NCBI GenBank assembly: GCA_963576725.1 | Contig: OY755242.1 | Span: forward strand, 30,154,225 to 30,218,224 | Source of the DNA: Azorinus chamasolen | Taxonomy: Eukaryota > Mollusca > Bivalvia > Cardiida > Solecurtidae | DNA: 64,000 nt | Direction of reading: 5' to 3' | Shown: in pieces, positions 20,828 through 32,200 of the stretch | How positions within the stretch are numbered: the stretch's first letter is position 1 | How the letters are laid out: each line of letters begins with the position of its first letter | Made by a program: the position numbers and the translations under genes | The notes under the pieces: generated by a model | Seen by the model: the letters and a program-made list of their open reading frames with translations, nothing else | Databases searched by the model: none | Told to the model about the DNA's origin: nothing

Positions 20828-21067
20828 TTAACCTATTATCTGATGGAGATGCCTTTTGACAACAGAGTAAACAAAGATCTGATGGCTCCTGCAGAGCCAT
20901 CTGATCTGTCTTCTGTTTTGCTTCTCAAATAAGATCTGACCAATAGATCTAGTTTCTACCATGGCCAAAAATTCCTGTGTTCATGACATTACATGTATAT
21001 AAATCCAGCTCATTAATATTCATGACGTGATTATTTTTACATAAATATTTATGAAGTAATGGGTTAA
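20828..21067 (+). mobile_element. A1 palindromic MITE
   Basis: TTAACCTATTATCTG to GAAGTAATGGGTTAA. Core GATGGCTCCTGCAGAGCC, then ATCTGATC. Confidence 0.88.
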
Positions 21068-21131
21068 TAAACTACCGTTATTATCTTTGCTTTATCTCAT
21101 TCAATGCGACTATTAACCACTTTCAGTTTAG

Positions 21132-21383
21132 TTAAACCCTTTCCTTCATATAAATGCCGGTTAAAGTATTTGCAAACAGAGCAGATCCAGTTCAGATGGC
21201 TTCTATAGGAGCCATCTGATCAGGGTCAGCTGTGTTTGTTAATCGAATTTCATAGACCCCTTTCTTTAGTTTCTAAAAAGGCTACAATGTTCCACCTTCC
21301 ATATTTCTTATAACCATTTTGCCCATGAATATTCAGTAGGTATTGAAATTTGGAATAAACACAGAAAAGGGAAAGGGTTTTAA
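21132..21383 (+). mobile_element. A2 palindromic MITE
   Basis: TTAAACCCTTTCCTTC to GAAAGGGTTTTAA. Core GATGGCTTCTATAGGAGCC, then ATCTGATC, and the A2-type right half. Confidence 0.9.
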
Positions 21384-21466
21384 AGATATTTTTGATGCCA
21401 TTAATGCCAGAAGGCTATTTATGCATTTAGATTTTATCCACTAATTATCCAAAGTATTTGAACACA

Positions 21467-21540
21467 CATAGGCAAACAGTACAGACCCTGATCAAAGGGC
21501 TGCTTAAGTAGCCATTTGATCAGGGCGTCTATTTGCTATG
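21467..21540. repeat. Isolated palindrome related to the A core
   Basis: GGCAAACAGTACAGACCCTG, ATCAAAGGGCTGCTTAAG, then TAGCCATTTGATCAGGG and ATTTGC. The centre GCTGCTTAAGTAGC replaces GCTCCTNNAGGAGC. Confidence 0.7.
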
Positions 21541-21871
21541 TCATTCTAATTCAACTTTATCAATATGGTACCAAATTGAATTATCAAACTCAATAAAAAC
21601 TGATGGAGGTGGAAGATTGGGTTTCCGAATTCTTGGGGTAATACTAAATGGGCATCAAGTAGAACCCTAATGCAAAAGATATTTGAAAACGGAGACAATT
21701 CAAAATTGAGTTGTGCTAAAGTTCTGGCCTGGCTTTCACAAAGTGTCTCAAGTTGAGATTTGTCAAGCTAAGATTTTAAGTTCTACATATATGGAAAGTT
21801 ATAAATGAGTCGAATGACAAAAACTTTTCATACATCATACATGCACACAACAGGCCATTAGAAATAGAGTA

Positions 21872-22099
21872 TTAACCCATTCCCGCATATTGACGCCTGC
21901 TGGCGCCTCTGTAAAAGTCACTTTTGGAAACCATTCTGATAAATAGAGCATTTGCTCCATAGGAGCAAATGCTCTATTTATCAGAATGGTTTCAATACTA
22001 CATAATTCTAAAAAATCCTTTTCTCTAGTAAATGCTCCTTTTTGGTAGATTTTTTCGAAGAGGTTATGTCTAAAAATAGCCTAAGTGGGAATGGGTTAA
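21872..22099 (+). mobile_element. B MITE with a covarying arm change
   Basis: TTAACCCATTCCCGC to GTGGGAATGGGTTAA. The arms read CATTCTGATAAATAGAGC and GCTCTATTTATCAGAATG. Other B copies have CATTGTGAT and ATCACAATG, so both arms changed together. Confidence 0.95.
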
Positions 22100-22455
22100 T
22101 CACAAAACATGATGAGGTTGGCAATTAGTTGTAATTGCATTCTACTGCGATAGGAAATGAGTAAATAAAATCCTATTTGAATTTTTTCAAAAGATTTTAT
22201 TTTGGTCAAATATGTAACGTTCAACAAGTATAGATGATATGACCTCTGTTTATTATAAATGTAAAGTGAAGCAATCTACACAAGAGGCATATAGTCCTAT
22301 CAAAAAAAATATTTTTCTCATATAAATGTACAACCCATTTAGCTTGTACTCATCAGAATAGCCTCAGGTGATTTAATGAGTACTAAAACACCAGGTTTTG
22401 GCACAGCAGTATTTCCTCAATATCCTTATCTGGAGCACAAATAAGTGTCAATGAG
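22100..22455. other. No feature recognised
   Basis: AT-rich DNA with no recognisable repeats. Confidence 0.45.
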
Positions 22456-22731
22456 TTAACCCTTTCCCCGTTCTGTATTTCGGCCAAATTTCAACACCTA
22501 CTAAATATTCATTAACACAACAGTTATAAAGAAATATGGAAGGTGGAACATTGTAGACATTTTATGGAAGGTGGAACATTGTAGACATCTTAGAAAGCAA
22601 AGAAACAGATCTATCAAATTCTATTAGCAAACAGAGCAGACCCTGATCAGACGGCTCCTCTAGGAGCCATCTGATCTGGGTCTATTCTGTTTGCAAATGC
22701 GTGAAAACATGTTTATGAGGGAAAGGGTTAA
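22456..22731 (-). mobile_element. A2 MITE with an internal 28-bp duplication
   Basis: TTAACCCTTTCCCCG to GGGAAAGGGTTAA. GGAAGGTGGAACATTGTAG occurs twice in tandem. Core GACGGCTCCTCTAGGAGCC, then ATCTGATC. Confidence 0.93.
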
Positions 22732-22833
22732 CCGTTTACCTAAAAGAGACACATTTTGACTCCTATGCAACCATAGTACATAGTACTGATGATCTATATG
22801 TTTGCAAAGGCATCTCGTTATTGGAAAGAGTTA
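22728..22833. mobile_element. A1 fragment sharing TTAA with the A2
   Basis: TTAACCGTTTACC to GAAAGAGTTAAAA, with a strongly reduced core. Confidence 0.6.
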
Positions 22834-22868
22834 AAAATCACATGAGGTTTGTTTTTGTCATACATATA

Positions 22869-23142
22869 CAGTTGAACTAAAAGTTCGGATCTTCCAAAAT
22901 CCTTCCAAATTTCTCTATTTTTAAAATGTATCACTACACATATCTAGAAATACATTTCACAGCCTAATGCAGTTCTACAGTAATGCTGAAAGCTCCTGCA
23001 GGAGCTTTCAGCATTACTGTAGATCTGCATTAAGCTATGAACTTGAGAAATTGTCCAGATTACAAATCGGATAACTCGAACTTCTGTTATCTCGAACTAA
23101 TTTATATAGTCCCTTGAAGTTCGAGATATCGAAGTTCAACTG
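22869..23142. mobile_element. E palindromic MITE (pogo-like), complete
   Basis: CAGTTGAACTAAAAGTTCG to CGAAGTTCAACTG, TA on both sides, 274 bp. Core AATGCTGAAAGCTCCTGCAG followed by its inverse. Confidence 0.93.
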
Positions 23143-23506
23143 TACATGTATATAAGTATAATTTCTCAAAGCAGTTTTATTTCATTTTATGTGACCTGTA
23201 CAATGATAAAATGGTATATGGCAGAGCTAACAGTATAGACCTATATCTGCTATTAGTACATCTCTGATACTGATTAGAACTGCCTAAAGAAATTCTAATG
23301 AGAAGCACCAAGACTGGGTTTGGTTAAAGAACATCAAAAATATTTCACTTTGATTTCCTAAATATGTCTCTCATCTACATCTCTGAATCCAGATCAGTTG
23401 TGTGTTGCATACTTAGCTGTTTGTCTGAGTTTACGCTGTTTGCAATGCACTGATATCAGTTTTCTCATAGAACAGCTACTACTTTGAAAACTTATATCAA
23501 GTCATA

Positions 23507-23698
23507 GCTACAGATAAGGGTGCGTACCCAAATACTAAAATCGTCATTTCTCCACCAAACCCCATACTGCGACCACTCTTTAGAATCGTCTCATTGAGAC
23601 GATTCTAAAGATTGGTCACAATAGAGGGTTCAGTGGAGAATTAAAGGAGTTATATTTGAAAATGTAACTTTACGCACCTTATCTGCACCTCTGATGAA
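23507..23698. mobile_element. F inverted-repeat MITE, best copy
   Basis: CTACAGATAAGGGTGCGTAC to TTACGCACCTTATCTGCACC. Centre TTTAGAATCGTCTCATTGAG, then ACGATTCTAAAGA. Subterminal TTTCTCCACCAAACC meets GGTTCAGTGGAGAA. Confidence 0.9.
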
Positions 23699-23942
23699 GA
23701 CATTCTAAAATTCACTATCAATAATCACTTTGGATATCAAGACAACAGTCATACATTAGTCTAGTAAATGAACTGCTAAAATATATAATTATAAAAAAAT
23801 GGAATAAAATCTTCCAGGGAATGATACATTTAGACAATAATTTTATATACCAGATATAGAAAAGCAACTGATTTACAAAAATGTAGATAAACAAGAGCAT
23901 CACATGGGTATGTCAGCATTTGTCCTTTTTAGAAAAAATATT

Positions 23943-24364
23943 TCAACCCTTTACTTGATAAATATGCCTTTGCAAATAGAGTAGATCCAGATCATAAAGG
24001 TCCAATAGAAGCTGTCTAATCAGGGTCTGCTATCTTTGCTAAACCCGTTACTCCATAAATATGCCACTCTATGCCCCTGCAAACAGAGTAGACCAAGATC
24101 TGACAACTCCTATAGGAGCTGTCTGATAAGGGTCTGCTCTGTTCGCTAATGATATAATATAGATATGATTCTACAGTTTCTACCAAGGTCAAAATTTCCT
24201 GTGTAAATGTACTATAATAACAAAGCAATCTAATTGATATTCATGATGTCATTATTTCTTACATGAATATTCATGGAGTAAAGAGTTAATAATACAGATC
24301 TTATATACAGATACTGCCACTGCCATGTTTCACTTGCCCATAATGCCATTATAAAAGATCAGTT
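23943..24364 (+). mobile_element. A1 MITE split by another A1
   Basis: Outer copy: ACCCTTTACTTGATAAAT to GGGTCTGCTATCTTTGC (24041). It resumes at AATACAGATCTTATATACAG (24290) and CCATTATAAAAGATCAG (24364). The inner A1 occupies 24040-24289. Confidence 0.85.
24040..24289 (+). mobile_element. A1 MITE nested in A1
   Basis: AAACCCGTTACTCC to GGAGTAAAGAGTTAA. Core GACAACTCCTATAGGAGC, then TGTCTGAT. Confidence 0.88.
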
Positions 24365-24612
24365 AACCCTTTCCCTGTTCTATGTTTATTCCAAATTTCA
24401 ATACCTACTGAATATTCATTAACAAAATAGTTATAGAGCAATATGGAAGGTCGAACATTGTAGACATTTTAGAAAGCAAAGAAACAGTTCTATCAAATTC
24501 TATTAGCAAACAGAGTAGACCCTGATCAGACGGCTCCTCTAGGAGCCGTCTGATCTGGGTCTACTCTGTTTGCAGATGCGTGAAAACACGTTTGTATGAG
24601 GGAAAGGGTTAA
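24363..24612 (-). mobile_element. A2 MITE, near-consensus, 250 bp
   Basis: TTAACCCTTTCCCTGTTC to GAGGGAAAGGGTTAA. The 68-nt core at 24506-24573 has one arm mismatch, around GACGGCTCCTCTAGGAGC. Confidence 0.95.
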
Positions 24613-24633
24613 TCGATATTCAAAATGTTATTA

Positions 24634-24778
24634 CAGTGGAACCTGTCTTAAGTGGCCATCATAAAGAGGTCTAATTATGGGTCTGTAAGGTAAGGTCAAA
24701 AGCACTGCATTAAGTAACCACCTTTTTTAAGAGTCCCATGTTCAATAAATGAATTGCCTCTTAGGACAGGTTCTACTG
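24634..24778. mobile_element. D MITE lacking its central hairpin
   Basis: CAGTGGAACCTGTCTTAAG to CTTAGGACAGGTTCTACTG, TA on both sides. The core tip is deleted between GGTCAAAAGCACTG and CATTAAG. Confidence 0.88.
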
Positions 24779-24845
24779 TATCTCACATGAATATTAACAA
24801 ATACACGGTTATTGGGTCAGAACTCTTTTACACGGTTATTGGCTC

Positions 24846-25401
24846 AGAACTCTTTACTCCATATACAGTGGAACTTCCATATCTAAAACTCAGATAACTC
24901 CACCTTCTGGATAACTCGAAGTAAAAATTTGGTTCTTCCAAAATGTACAATACAGAATTCTTCTAAAAACATATCACTACCAATATCTAGAAACACACGT
25001 GACAGCTTAATGCAGGTCAAAAGTAATGCTGAAAGCTCCTGCAGGAGCTTTCATCATTACTTTCAACCTGCATTAAGCTGTGAACTTGAGAAATTGTTCA
25101 GACTTTAAAAATCGGATGACTCAAACCTCTGTTATCTCGAAATATTTTGTATTGTCCCTTGAAGTTTGAGATACCGAAGTTCAACTGAATATCCATGCAA
25201 GAAATAATGACGTCATGAATATTAATTAGCTGAATCTTTATAAAGGCATATGAACATCTGACATTTTAGGCAATGACTGAAACTAAAATAAGATCTGTAT
25301 TATATCATATTAGCAAACAGACCAAACCCTGCTCAGACAGCTTCTACAGTCTACTCTGTTTGAAAAGGCATTAATTGATGTATCTATGCAGTAAAGATTA
25401 A
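24846..25401 (-). mobile_element. A1 MITE carrying a nested E MITE
   Basis: ACTCTTTACTCCATA, then E (24866-25187), then TATCCATGCAAGAAATAATG and on to CAGTAAAGATTAA. The left flank has the 30-bp module CACGGTTATTGG.TCAGAAC in tandem duplicate (24805-24850). Confidence 0.88.
24866..25187. mobile_element. E palindromic MITE nested in A1
   Basis: CAGTGGAACTTCCATATC to CCGAAGTTCAACTG. Core GCTGAAAGCTCCTGCAGGAG, then CTTTCATC. Confidence 0.92.
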
Positions 25402-25421
25402 ATATGTATCAAGAGCACTTA

Positions 25422-25674
25422 CATTGAACACTTTCCCTGTTCTATGTTTATTCCGAATTTAAATACCTACTGAATATTCATGGACAACATAGTTATAACA
25501 AAATATGAAAGGTAGAAAATTGTAGCAATTTTAGAAAGTAACAAAACAGATCTTTCAATTTCCATTAGCAAACAGAGCAGACCCTGATCAGACGGCTCTT
25601 ATAGGAGCCGTCTGATCTGGGTCTACTCTTTTGGCAAATGTATTAAAACACGTTTACATGAAGGAAAGGGTTAA
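25422..25674 (-). mobile_element. A2 palindromic MITE
   Basis: AACACTTTCCCTGTTC to GAAGGAAAGGGTTAA. Core GACGGCTCTTATAGGAGCC. Confidence 0.92.
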
Positions 25675-25904
25675 CATGTTTGAAACATATATCCATTACA
25701 GGGATTACCAATGTTTTCATCATTGATTGTCATGATCAATATTAAGCATTTTCTTTTAAATATAATTAAATGGTAATATATTTCATACATATTACCCTGC
25801 AAATCTAAATAATTTATATGAAAATGGTGAACATGCATACTAATGTAGTCTCTGGTCAGGATGTAACATGTTTGTCAACATGGATATAACAAATGTTCTA
25901 TGAC

Positions 25905-26030
25905 GCTTATGTCCAACAGTGTAGCCCCTAGACCTGAGGCTGTAGCAAAACGTTTTATAACCTCGGGGCATGATCTTTGTCTCACTCAATTTGCTCTTTA
26001 TCCCAATTCAAATGGTTATAAAGCATCAAA
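25905..26030. repeat. Weak L-like palindrome downstream of GH3
   Basis: AACAGTGTAGCCCCTAGACC, TGAGGCTGTAGC, CCTCGGGGCATGATC. Only partly palindromic. Confidence 0.4.
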
Positions 26031-26033
26031 GAG

Positions 26034-26264
26034 TTAAACAAGACAAACATCTATGCGATCAATAATAAACTGCACGGCCTCTGCCTTCTTCAGTACTCTT
26101 GGTACTTTGTATTGGTTGGGAGATCCAGTTGTTGTCTCTATCATGAAGCTCCGGAGCTCAGCAAAAGTCCCAGGTTTGACAACGTAGACTTTCATTGGTC
26201 CGATGCTGCTTTTCCTTCTGAAGGATGAATAAACGTAGGAAATCTTTCTCAGCTCATCATCAAT
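26034..26264 (-). CDS. GH3 exon 6 (C-terminus)
   Basis: 231 nt, starts IDDELRKISYVYSSF, includes the PGTFAELRSFMIE segment and ends DVCLV with stop TAA at 26034-26036. Acceptor ATATATTTCAG. No AATAAA is seen just downstream. Confidence 0.93.
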   Translation of the reverse strand: MDDELRKISYVYSSFRRKSSIGPMKVYVVKPGTFAELRSFMIETTTGSPNQYKVPRVLKKAEAVQFIIDRIDVCLV

Positions 26265-29200
26265 CTGAAATATATAATAATAAAGTATTGGGTGCAGGTG
26301 TGTTATTTACTTTATTTCCTTAAAACTTTATTCTATACAGACACCGTTTAATGCCTTTGCAAACAGAGCAGATTCAGATCAGATCCTACAGGAGCCATCT
26401 GATCAAAGTCAAATATGTTTGCTTATGAAATGATATAGATATAATTCTACAGTTTCAGACATGGCCAAAACATCTAGTGTACATGTTCAATTTTAAAAAT
26501 TAATCAAATTAATATTCATGATGCCATTGTTTCTCTTACATGAATATTCATGGAGTAAAGGATTAACCTATTTAATCCTTAATTTCTATTAACCATTTAG
26601 CCGAGTCCAATCTCTGTTTTTTGCTTTCTAAAATGCTTTCAACTTTCCCACTTCCATATTTCATTATAATTATTTTGTCCATGAAAGTTCAGTAGGTATT
26701 GAAATTTGTAATAAACATAGAACAGGGAAAGGGTTAATCATTTAGCTGAGTCCAATCTCTTTGGAAGGTTGTAAACAGATGGAGTAAAGCATTAACCCTT
26801 TCCCTCATATAAACATGTTTTCACGCATTTGCAAACAGAGTAGACCCAGATCAGACGGCTCCTAAAGGAGCAGTCTGATCAGGGTCTGCTCTGTTTGCTC
26901 ATGGAATTTGATAGATCTGTTTCTTTAGATTCTAAAAGGGGGCTACAATGCTCCATTTTCAATATTTAATTACATGTATAACTATTTTGTCCATGAATAT
27001 TCAGTAGGTATTAAAATTTGGAATAAATATTGAGCAGGGAAAGGGTTAAAGAGCATTTGTCAACATATGTATGGTTAGCCAACCTCCATTTTCATTTGAA
27101 AGTGTGTTTGTTTTATCAAGCAGTGTAGATCCTGATCAGATGTCTCATTCAGGAGCCCTCTAATCTAGGTCTATACTAATTGCATATATCTCTATTAACC
27201 CTTTCCTCCATAAATACGCCTTACTATGCCTCTGTAAAAGTCATTTAATGAAACCATTGTGATAAATAGAGCATTTGCTCCATAGCAGCAAATGCTCTAT
27301 TTATCACAATGGTTTCAAAATTACACAATTCTAACATTTTTTCTTTTCTCTAGTAAATGCTCCTTTTCTGTAGATTTATTGAAAGAGGTTGGGTCTAAAA
27401 ATAGCCTAAGGAGGAAAGGGTTAAGAAATACATGCATTATATGTTACATTCTTTTAATTCAGAAACAAAATTATCACACTTGTGCATTAATGCAGGAAGA
27501 AAACAGCATGTATTTTGAGATTTACAATCCATGATGTTTACCATGACAACATGAGGATTAAACACTTGATTTCAATTGGAAGTGAAAATTCCTGTGTTTG
27601 ATCATGGATTATTCTATAAAATATAACAGCCTGATGTTTGTCATTAACTCATTATCTGATGAACATTCACGTTTTCCCAATTTACTCCATGAATATTTAT
27701 GCTCCAATAAATGCCATGATCTAATCAGTTTGTTTGTTTGTTATTGGAGTTTAACGTCGCTTCAACAGTATTAGAGACATATCGTGATGTCCAGCTAATT
27801 ACAGGTGGAGGAAGAGCCCACATATTTTCTGTGCACTGAACAAATTGTATTGTCTCATGCACAAACCTACAGTAAGCCAACTGGAAAGCCATCTGATCAG
27901 CGTCTACTCTATTCATAAATGTGCCAAATGGTGTCTCTACTGAGTAATGGGCTAAAAAATGTCATTATGAATATTTTATTAAACAATTATCTATAATGGT
28001 ATACATGTATATGAACACAGAAATGGGCATGCACAAACTCTTGAATCACATCTACCGGTATATATTGACATAAACAAAACCCATAGTTCTCTCTACTAAT
28101 AAGAACTATTTTGCATTTGAAATACTTGAGTTATGATTCATTCAGAGGCTATTTTAAGATCTAACCTCTTTGAATAAATCTACCGAAAAGGAGTATTAAC
28201 AAGAGAAAAGGAAAATTTTACAATTTTGTAGTTTGAAACAATTGTGATAAATAGATGTTTATCACAATGGTTTCAAGAAGTGACTATTACAGAGGCGTAG
28301 AAATGCGTATTCTATATGCGTATTTATGGAGGAAAGGGTTCAGTAACTTAGTCTTTAACCAGATCCAAAGAATCTAACAATATGAAAATGCTTTGTATAG
28401 AAATAAAGGGAAGTCCTACTTTAACTCTTTTTACATGAGCTGTGAATTTGTGATAACCTATGCAAACATTATAGATCCAGTTGAGATGCCAACCTCATGA
28501 ATGAATCTACCAAAAAGGAGCATTAACTAGACAAAAGATTTTTTTTTAGAATTTTGTAGTTTGAAACCTTTGTGATAAATAGATGCTCTATTCAACAGGT
28601 GACTTTTACAGAGGCGTAGAAAGGCGTACTTATGGAGGAAAGGGTTAATTGGTGGTTCATTTAGATTCAAACTGTTTGACACTCTGATCCTTGAGGAGAA
28701 AAGGAAGAAAAAATAAATTTTAAGGACAGTATTAGTTTTTGCAGACCACAATTACTGAGCAAACGAAGATGACAATTTGGCAGATAATTTTACAAATAAA
28801 AGAAATACACTTTTATGTCATTAATACAGCATACCTTAATTTCCGAGGTGACACGTTCTCCTTTCTCAAGCTCCAAGAACACATGATAACAGGGAGCTGT
28901 GGCTTCTTTACCTGAAAATTTACAAGGTCAGCATGAATATTTATTAGCTGAATTTTTATAATGGTATATGTACACATGACCATTTAGTATTCATAGAAAC
29001 TGTTTAATCAGGGTCCCTGCTTATAAAACTTTTAGTTGAGTCTGAGTACGTTCTCAAGCTTTTGATTGGTCAGATTTGAGCCTCTGGCTCAAATCTGACC
29101 AATCAAAAGCTTGAGAACTCAAATCTGACCAATCAAAAGCTTGAGAACGAAACTCAGACTCAACTAAAAGCTTTATAAGCATGGACCCTGATCTATTATA

Positions 29201-32200
29201 ATTTCACAGGCAAACAAAGCCTATTCGGTTTGCAAAGATATGAAAAAGCTTTTGTATGATGAATAGGTTCAACCTTTGAAACCTTTATAAACAGAGTAGA
29301 ACTAGATCACAGCATTCCTATAGAAGGCACATGAGAGTAGGATCTGCTACGTTTCCTTACATATTACAGATCCTGTTTGCCATGGTAATACATTTTATTA
29401 TTTTCTATTTCTAATACAACAAGATGTGTTTGTGAAACACTATGCCCTATATGTTTGCCTCCATAAGTTGCACATGCATGCAAACTTTAAAGTATGTATG
29501 TGCAATGGCAACAAAACTAGTAATTTGACCTTTGACTTTGATGTATGACCTTGTCCTTGATAAGTCATGCCAAGTTTGAAGTATTTATGCTGAATAGCGA
29601 CAAAATTATCTTCAACGATAAAGTTGAGGACAAAAGGACAAACCAACTAACACAAACCAACAAACAAAAACAATATTCCCCCCTTCTAATTAATGGGGGG
29701 GGGGGGGGGGGGGGGGGGTTTGGTTAAAAATAATATATATGATGGGCAGAATAAAAGGGTTAGTACAGCCAAACTTAGGTTAAGAAGTTCCTCAAAGCTC
29801 AAGCTAGCTAAGATAACTTCAAATATGGCAGCTGAGGTCGACAATATATATACAGTAAAACTCCTCTGAACCGGAATTCTAGTAGAGAAGAATTGAGAAG
29901 TGTTTAGGCATGTGACTGCTTAATACATGGAGCTTTCTGCATGTCTTTCACTCTGCTTTAAGCTGCCACCTGTCTTCAAGACCGTTAGTTATACTAAATT
30001 GGACGTCTGATTTAGAGGGGTTTTACTGTACATACATACAATAAAGCCTCTCTCTCAACTTGTCACTCAAACAAGTGTCAATGTCAGTCCTTCACCCATT
30101 ACTCCATATAAACAACTGTCACTATCTTTGCAGCATTCTGTTCAAGGTCTGTTCCGTTTCCTTATGGAATTATATAGATCGGATTCTACAGCTTCTGCCA
30201 TGCTCAATAATTCACTTTTCAGCAGTTAACTGTCAGACTGGACTGAGAGATTTCACTAATGTCCAGAAATGTGCCTGGCCACTGTAATACACAATTTATT
30301 ACCTGTAGTCGTCCTGGCATCTACCATGAGGCTCTCTGTGCCACAATAGTCCACCATGTTTACCCCGGATTTCTGTATTGCAGCTGTTACTGCATCGTAA
30401 AACACCGCCTCTGATATCTTCTCTCCCCTAACATTAAAAAACTGCCCCTGCCTGAAATGATTGTGATAATTAGAAGTACTAAAACCTCTTTAAACACAGG
30501 CATTTTGGCTTGATTTTTGTAAAACTACTTAACCCTTTCCTTCATATAAACGCCTTTTCACACCTTTGTAAACAGAATAGACCTAGACCAGACCGCTCCT
30601 GCAGGAGCCGTATGACCAGGGTCTGCTCTGTTTGCTTATGAAATTATACAGATCTGATCATACATTGTTTGTGTAAGCCAACACTTCCCTTTTAATGTTT
30701 ACCTTATAAAAAGTAAGTTAATGAATATTCGTGAAGTGATCAATTCATGCATAAATGTTCAACAGGGAAATGGTAAAATTACATTAATGAAACACCAAAG
30801 TATGCTTAGACATTATTGTTAACAAAACATATTTAATTTTTATATTAATATAAGAAAATGTAAGATTCTTTAACAGAACATACATGTATTTGATTTTTAT
30901 ATTATTATTAGAAAATTTAAGATTTTTTTATTTTATAAAAAAAATATATATATATCAATGTTTGACTCTGCAATTCTTTTTCTCAGCCATAAAGTTCATG
31001 CACAGAAAACTAACAGAACCTCCTGTATCTCAACATATGAATAAAGGTCTCTCTAACTTTGAGAGAGCAATGTTGGACAGTATGATGTCTTACCCTACCT
31101 GTATTGGAACTCTATTACTGGACAGGTATTATGATGACCCACAATCTTGATGACATCACCAAACCGGTAACGGTAAAACCCACTGGCATTAGTGATGACC
31201 ATCTCATACATACGATCTTCCTCCACCTAAAACAAGAGAAATTTGAACTGCAATTTAAACGTGGTACAAACTACACACATCCAGTAATTTAACCCTTTCC
31301 TCCATAAATACGCCTTTCTACGCCTCTGTAATAACCACTTCTTGAAACCATTGTGATAAATGGAGCATTTGCTCCTATAGGAGCAAATGCTCTATTTATC
31401 ACAATGATTTCAAACTACAAAATTCTAAATTTTTCCTTTTCTCTAGTAAATGCTCCTTTTGGGTAGATTCATTCAAAGAGGTTGGGTCTAAAAATAGCCT
31501 ATGGAGGAATGGGTTAAAGCTGTAGATAAGACATGTACTGATCTATTAATCCTTTCCCAGTTGAATATTCATGTGTAATAATGACAATATGAATATTTAT
31601 AAGCTAAATTTTTATAATGGCATGTGCACACAGGAGTGCTGGTATTGATAAAAACTGCAGAGTTAAATCTATAATAGTTTCATAAGAAAACAGAGACGAC
31701 CCTGATCAGACAGCTCCTACCAGTGTTTGCAAAGGCATGAAAAAGCTTTTGCATGAAGGAAAGTGTTAAAATATCTAGCTTCTCTGACAGCCGAACCCAA
31801 TCTTGCTGCTACTCATTCGAATCGTCTACCTGGGGCTATACTAATGAGTAGCAGCAAGTTAGGGGTTGGCAGTTTTACAGTAAAACCTCCCTATAATGAC
31901 CACTAAATTGTGTTAATTAGCTTGTATTTAGGGCAGGTGGCTGCTTAAAGCAAGGTGAAAGTAAAACAGAACGCTCCTATAGGAGCATTCTGTTTAACTT
32001 TCACCTTGCTTTAAGTAGTCACATGCCTTTAACATAAAATACTTTATGTAATTTATTGGCCATTATAGAGAGGTTTTACTGTATATCAGAACTAATTCTA
32101 AAAATTTGAAATATACATCCTATTGATTAGAATAATTTTTATTCTAGTTCATGATCACAAGAGTTTTAACCATGACAGAGACGGTAGAATATGATTATTC

